Shown here in pieces: positions 60,556 to 63,704 of a DNA stretch of 63,704 nucleotides. The notes beneath the pieces are model-generated. The model searched no databases, was not told the origin of the DNA, and saw nothing but the letters and a program-made list of their open reading frames with translations. The position numbers were made by a program, and so were the translations under genes. Within the stretch, counting starts at the first letter, position 1. Each line of letters opens with the position of its first letter. The stretch is from Streptomyces sp. DH37 (lineage in GTDB: Bacteria; Actinomycetota; Actinomycetes; Streptomycetales; Streptomycetaceae): positions 1 through 63,704 of the forward strand of contig NZ_JARVKV010000032.1 of the NCBI RefSeq assembly GCF_029813835.1, given 5' to 3'.

Positions 60556-61940
60556 GCATCAAGACCTCGAGTCCTGAAGAGGCCCCGCGCAGCACCTCGG
60601 TGTCGCCGTCGGCCGCGGCCCGGCTGCGGAAGGTGCACTGGTACCAGGAGCCGCGCTGGCGGCGGCTGGGCGCCCTGCTGGCGCTGGGCGTGACGCTCCG
60701 GCTGATGACGGGCGCGGAGGGCACCACCCGGGACCTGTTCATGGCGCTGCGCGAGGACTTCACCGGTCCGGGGCTGTGGATCTGGCTGGGGATCGCGGTG
60801 GCGGTCTGGGCGGTGCGCGAGTTCCTCGCCGACCAGACCTCGCAGGCGGTGAAGGGCACCAGGAGCGCGGCCTCCGCCCCGCTGGCGCGGGTGCGGCACC
60901 TGTGGGAGTCGGACAAGCGGTTCCGCATGGGCGTGCTGACGGCCGTGCTGGCGCTGGTGGTGTTCGGGCCGCTGGGCGTGGAGCGGTACTGGCAGCAGGT
61001 GCTGGTGGACCAGATCGCGATCTTCGTGCTGCTGGCGATCGGCCTGAACGTGGTGATCGGCTGGGCGGGCCTGCTCGACCTGGGCTTCATCGCGTTCTTC
61101 GCGATCGGCGCGTACAGCGCGGCGTACTGGACGGGCGCGCTGCCGGTCCAGCCGCCGGTGGTGCTGAACAACTTCCTGGTGCTGCCGATCGCGGTGCTGA
61201 CCTGCCTGGTGGCGGGTGTGATCCTGGGCGCTCCGACGCTGCGGCTGCGCGGTGACTACCTGGCGATCGTGACGCTGGGCTTCCACGAGATCGTCTACCT
61301 GATGGCGAAGAACGCCGAGGGCGTGACGGAGGGCGCGCGCGGTGTGAAGGTCGAGCGGTTCAGCATCGACCTGGGCTTCTTCTCCTACGAGTGGAAGCTG
61401 GACCCGATGCCGTACTACTGGCTGCTGGTGGTCTTCGTCGTGCTGGCGATCTTCCTGTTCCTGCGGCTGGAGCACTCCAAGGTGGGCCGGGCGTGGACCG
61501 CGATCCGCGAGGACGAGGTGGCCGCCGCGGCCACGGGCGTCGACACGGTGCGGTACAAGCTGATGGCGTTCGCGATCGGCGCGTCGACCTCCGGTGTGGC
61601 GGGTGTGGCGTACGCGAGCAAGGTCGGGTACTTCAACCCGGAGAACTTCGCGATCCTGCTGTCGGTCCTGGTGCTGGCCTACGTGATCTTCGGCGGCATG
61701 GGGTCGATCCCGGGTGTGCTGTTCGGCGCCGCGTTCCTGGTCTGGCTGCCGGAGGGGTTGCGGGAGTACGTGGATCCCAAGGACCGCTACATGTACCTGG
61801 GCGCTCTCCTCGTCATCATGATGATCTACCGGCCGCAGGGCGTGTTCCCCTCCCGTCGCCGCAAGCGCGAGCTGCAGATGGCGGAGGCGGGGATCGGCGG
61901 AGCCGACGCGACCGGCCCGGCGGAAGGCAGGCAGCCGTGA
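60552..61940 (+). CDS. livM: Branched-chain amino acid ABC transporter, permease LivM
   Basis: 462-aa permease. It is longer than typical LivM because of an N-terminal extension of about 140 residues with extra membrane segments; the conserved core begins near IGLNVVIGWAGLLDLGFIAF. GRAWTAIREDEVAAAATGVD is the EAA-like loop. ATG overlaps the livH stop (ATGA). Confidence 0.95.
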   Translation: MSIKTSSPEEAPRSTSVSPSAAARLRKVHWYQEPRWRRLGALLALGVTLRLMTGAEGTTRDLFMALREDFTGPGLWIWLGIAVAVWAVREFLADQTSQAVKGTRSAASAPLARVRHLWESDKRFRMGVLTAVLALVVFGPLGVERYWQQVLVDQIAIFVLLAIGLNVVIGWAGLLDLGFIAFFAIGAYSAAYWTGALPVQPPVVLNNFLVLPIAVLTCLVAGVILGAPTLRLRGDYLAIVTLGFHEIVYLMAKNAEGVTEGARGVKVERFSIDLGFFSYEWKLDPMPYYWLLVVFVVLAIFLFLRLEHSKVGRAWTAIREDEVAAAATGVDTVRYKLMAFAIGASTSGVAGVAYASKVGYFNPENFAILLSVLVLAYVIFGGMGSIPGVLFGAAFLVWLPEGLREYVDPKDRYMYLGALLVIMMIYRPQGVFPSRRRKRELQMAEAGIGGADATGPAEGRQP

Positions 61941-62893
61941 GCACCGAGACGGTGAAGAAGGAGCAGGGGCCGGCGGGTCCGGCGGCCGGCGCCGGCGAGC
62001 TGGTGCTGGAGACGTCGGGCGTGACGCTGCGGTTCGGCGGTCTGACCAGCCTGGACGACGTCGAGCTGCGGATGCGGCGCGGCGAGGTGCTGGCGGTCAT
62101 CGGGCCCAACGGCGCGGGCAAGACGTCGCTGTTCAACTCGCTGACGGGCGCGTACGTCCCGCAGGAGGGGCGGATCGTCTTCCGGCCGCGCGCGGGCGGC
62201 GAGCACTCGCTGCTGGGCGCCAAGCCGCACGTGGTCAGCCGGTGGGGTCTGGCGCGCACGTTCCAGAACATCCGGCTGTTCGGGGCGCTCACGGCGCTGG
62301 AGAACGTCAAGATCGCCGCGGAGACGCGGCTGAAGGCCGATCCGGTGTCGATCATGCTGGGGCTGCCGAACGCGCGGAAGGCGGAGCGGGCCAGCGACCG
62401 CCGGGCGCACGAGGTGCTGTCGTACGTCGGTCTGCTGGACAAGATGAACGAGCTGGCGGGGTCGCTGAGCTACGGCGACCAGCGGCGGCTGGAGATCGCG
62501 CGGGCGCTGGCGACGGACCCGGAGGTGCTGCTGCTGGACGAGCCGGCGGCGGGCACCAACCCCACGGAGAAGCTGGAGCTGGAGGAGCTGATCCGGCGGA
62601 TCAACACCGAACTGGGCGTGAGCGTGCTGCTGATCGAGCACGACATGCGGCTGGTGATGTCGGTGGCCGACCGGGTGATGGTGCTCAACTTCGGCAAGAA
62701 GATCGCCGAGGGTTCCCCGTCGCAGGTGCAGCGGGACCCGGCGGTGATCGAGGCGTACCTGGGCGCGGTGACCGAGGACGACGAGGCCGCGGTGGCGGAG
62801 GTCGCCGCCGAGGCCGGCGGCGCCCCGGCGGCCGGGACCGACACCGAAGCCGGCGCCGGGGCGCCGGAGCGGGACACCAAGGAGCACGAGTGA
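61937..62893 (+). CDS. livG: Branched-chain amino acid ABC transporter, ATPase LivG
   Basis: 318-aa ATPase: Walker A GPNGAGKTS, the LivG motif ARTFQNIRLFGALTALENV, signature LSYGDQRRLEIARAL (Tyr-Gly variant usual for LivG) and Walker B VLLLDEPAAG. An acidic/Ala-rich tail of about 40 residues follows. GTG overlaps the livM stop. Confidence 0.96.
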   Translation: MSTETVKKEQGPAGPAAGAGELVLETSGVTLRFGGLTSLDDVELRMRRGEVLAVIGPNGAGKTSLFNSLTGAYVPQEGRIVFRPRAGGEHSLLGAKPHVVSRWGLARTFQNIRLFGALTALENVKIAAETRLKADPVSIMLGLPNARKAERASDRRAHEVLSYVGLLDKMNELAGSLSYGDQRRLEIARALATDPEVLLLDEPAAGTNPTEKLELEELIRRINTELGVSVLLIEHDMRLVMSVADRVMVLNFGKKIAEGSPSQVQRDPAVIEAYLGAVTEDDEAAVAEVAAEAGGAPAAGTDTEAGAGAPERDTKEHE

Positions 62894-63657
62894 GCGTCAC
62901 CACGGATCTGGAGAAGGAGCCGCGGGGCGGCGGCGAGCCGACCGCCCCGGTGGTGCTGGAGCTGCGTGACCTGCGGGTGTTCTACGGCGCCATCGAGGCG
63001 CTCAAGGGCATCAACCTGACGGTCCGCCGCGGCGAGGTGGTCGCGCTGCTCGGCGCCAACGGCGCGGGCAAGACGACCACGCTGCGGACGGCGTCGGGGA
63101 TGATCGCCCCGCGCGAGGGCCAGGTGCTGCTGCACGGGGAGCGGATCGACGGCATCAAGTCGCACGATCTGGTCCGGTTCGGCATCGGGCACGTTCCCGA
63201 GGGGCGCGGGGTCTTCCCGCGGATGACGGTCCGGGAGAACCTCCAGATGGGGGCGTACCGGTTCAAGTCCGTGGACAAGGCCGAGATGGACCGGGTGTTC
63301 ACCCTGTTCCCGCGGCTGGGGGAGCGCAAGAGCCAGCTCGGCGGGACGCTGTCGGGCGGTGAGCAGCAGATGCTGGCGATCGGCCGCGCCCTGATGGGCA
63401 AGCCGGAGGTGCTGCTGCTGGACGAGCCGTCGATGGGACTGGCGCCGCTGATCGTGCAGCAGATCTTCGAGATCGTCAGGGAGATCAACGAGCAGGGCAC
63501 CACGGTGCTGCTGGTGGAGCAGAACGCCTCGCAGGCGCTCCAGCTGGCGGACCGCGGTTACGTGCTGGAGACCGGTGAGGTGGTGATGGGGGGCGAGGCG
63601 TCCGCGCTGCTCTCCGATCCGCGGGTGCGGGCCGCCTACCTGGGCGAGGGCGCCTGA
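62890..63657 (+). CDS. livF: Branched-chain amino acid ABC transporter, ATPase LivF
   Basis: 255-aa ATPase: Walker A GANGAGKTT, GIGHVPEGRGVFPRMTVRENL typical of LivF, signature LSGGEQQMLAIGRAL and Walker B VLLLDEPSMG. GTG overlaps the livG stop. It pairs with LivG to power uptake. The remaining 47 bases of the window hold no recognisable feature. Confidence 0.96.
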   Translation: MSVTTDLEKEPRGGGEPTAPVVLELRDLRVFYGAIEALKGINLTVRRGEVVALLGANGAGKTTTLRTASGMIAPREGQVLLHGERIDGIKSHDLVRFGIGHVPEGRGVFPRMTVRENLQMGAYRFKSVDKAEMDRVFTLFPRLGERKSQLGGTLSGGEQQMLAIGRALMGKPEVLLLDEPSMGLAPLIVQQIFEIVREINEQGTTVLLVEQNASQALQLADRGYVLETGEVVMGGEASALLSDPRVRAAYLGEGA

Positions 63658-63704
63658 CGGGTTCTCCCGCCCCGTACGGAGGACGGTGCCGCGGCGGCCG
63701 GGAG

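Overview
The window is a very GC-rich actinobacterial chromosome segment, almost certainly from Streptomyces. The signs are pervasive G/C third codon positions, many GTG starts, GTGA/ATGA gene overlaps, a PriA isomerase serving both histidine and tryptophan synthesis, the small trpM gene between trpC and trpB, and a gene order (dnaE ... his ... trp ... lgt ... gltBD ... pyk ... ANTAR regulator ... liv-type ABC transporter) that I recall from the Streptomyces core chromosome. I see no phage, IS element, CRISPR array or rRNA. The one gene that looks mobile is a LAGLIDADG-type endonuclease-like ORF beside a tRNA-Leu gene.

Layout. 1-13.3 kb: a membrane-anchored DsbA-like thioredoxin, a membrane protein, DNA polymerase III alpha (dnaE), a 57-aa basic protein, a NYN-domain protein, an ABC-2 exporter pair, a DUF2567-like protein, a YbaK deacylase, a LON-domain protein and a beta-helix-like membrane protein. 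13.5-19.4 kb: histidine operon hisD-hisC-hisB-orf54-hisH-priA-ridA-hisF. 19.4-25 kb: an interposed accessory block (metallo-beta-lactamase fold, inositol-phosphate-synthase-like protein, response regulator with a possible coupled upstream ORF, DinB-like protein, septum-formation-like membrane protein). 25.2-31.6 kb: hisI-trpE-membrane protein-HGxxPAAW protein, a strong terminator, then trpC-trpM-trpB-trpA. 31.7-37.9 kb: two sodium:solute symporter modules flanking a LytS/LytTR two-component pair, all on the minus strand. 38-41 kb: a second DsbA-like protein, lgt and a VIT-family transporter. 41.3-47.4 kb: glutamate synthase gltB-gltD with a GlnR-box-like site upstream. 47.5-56 kb: F420-type oxidoreductase, zinc metalloprotein, chorismate mutase, pepN, a Tat-exported nucleotidase and pyk. 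56-63.7 kb: the endonuclease-like ORF, tRNA-Leu(CAA), a PdtaR-like ANTAR regulator, and a complete branched-chain amino acid ABC transporter operon.

How the genes work together. Most of the window is amino-acid anabolism: His from hisD to hisF plus hisI, and Trp from chorismate via trpE, trpC, trpB and trpA. No trpF is present, so PriA is expected to isomerise both ProFAR and PRA. Chorismate mutase diverts chorismate to Phe/Tyr, GltBD supplies glutamate, pyruvate kinase closes glycolysis and the Liv system imports branched-chain amino acids. The two symporters with their sensor/regulator pair look like a carboxylate (acetate or pyruvate) sensing and uptake module.

The least explained items are the LAGLIDADG-like ORF at 56086-56874, the candidate gene 22185-22712 overlapping a response-regulator start, three stacked hairpins between trpM and trpB, a 20-bp perfect palindrome before the Liv binding protein, an iteron-like triple repeat at 38052-38106, and several genes whose start codons sit 6-10 nt after a -10-like hexamer (candidate leaderless mRNAs). 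All functions were read from sequence motifs and remembered family features; no database search was run.
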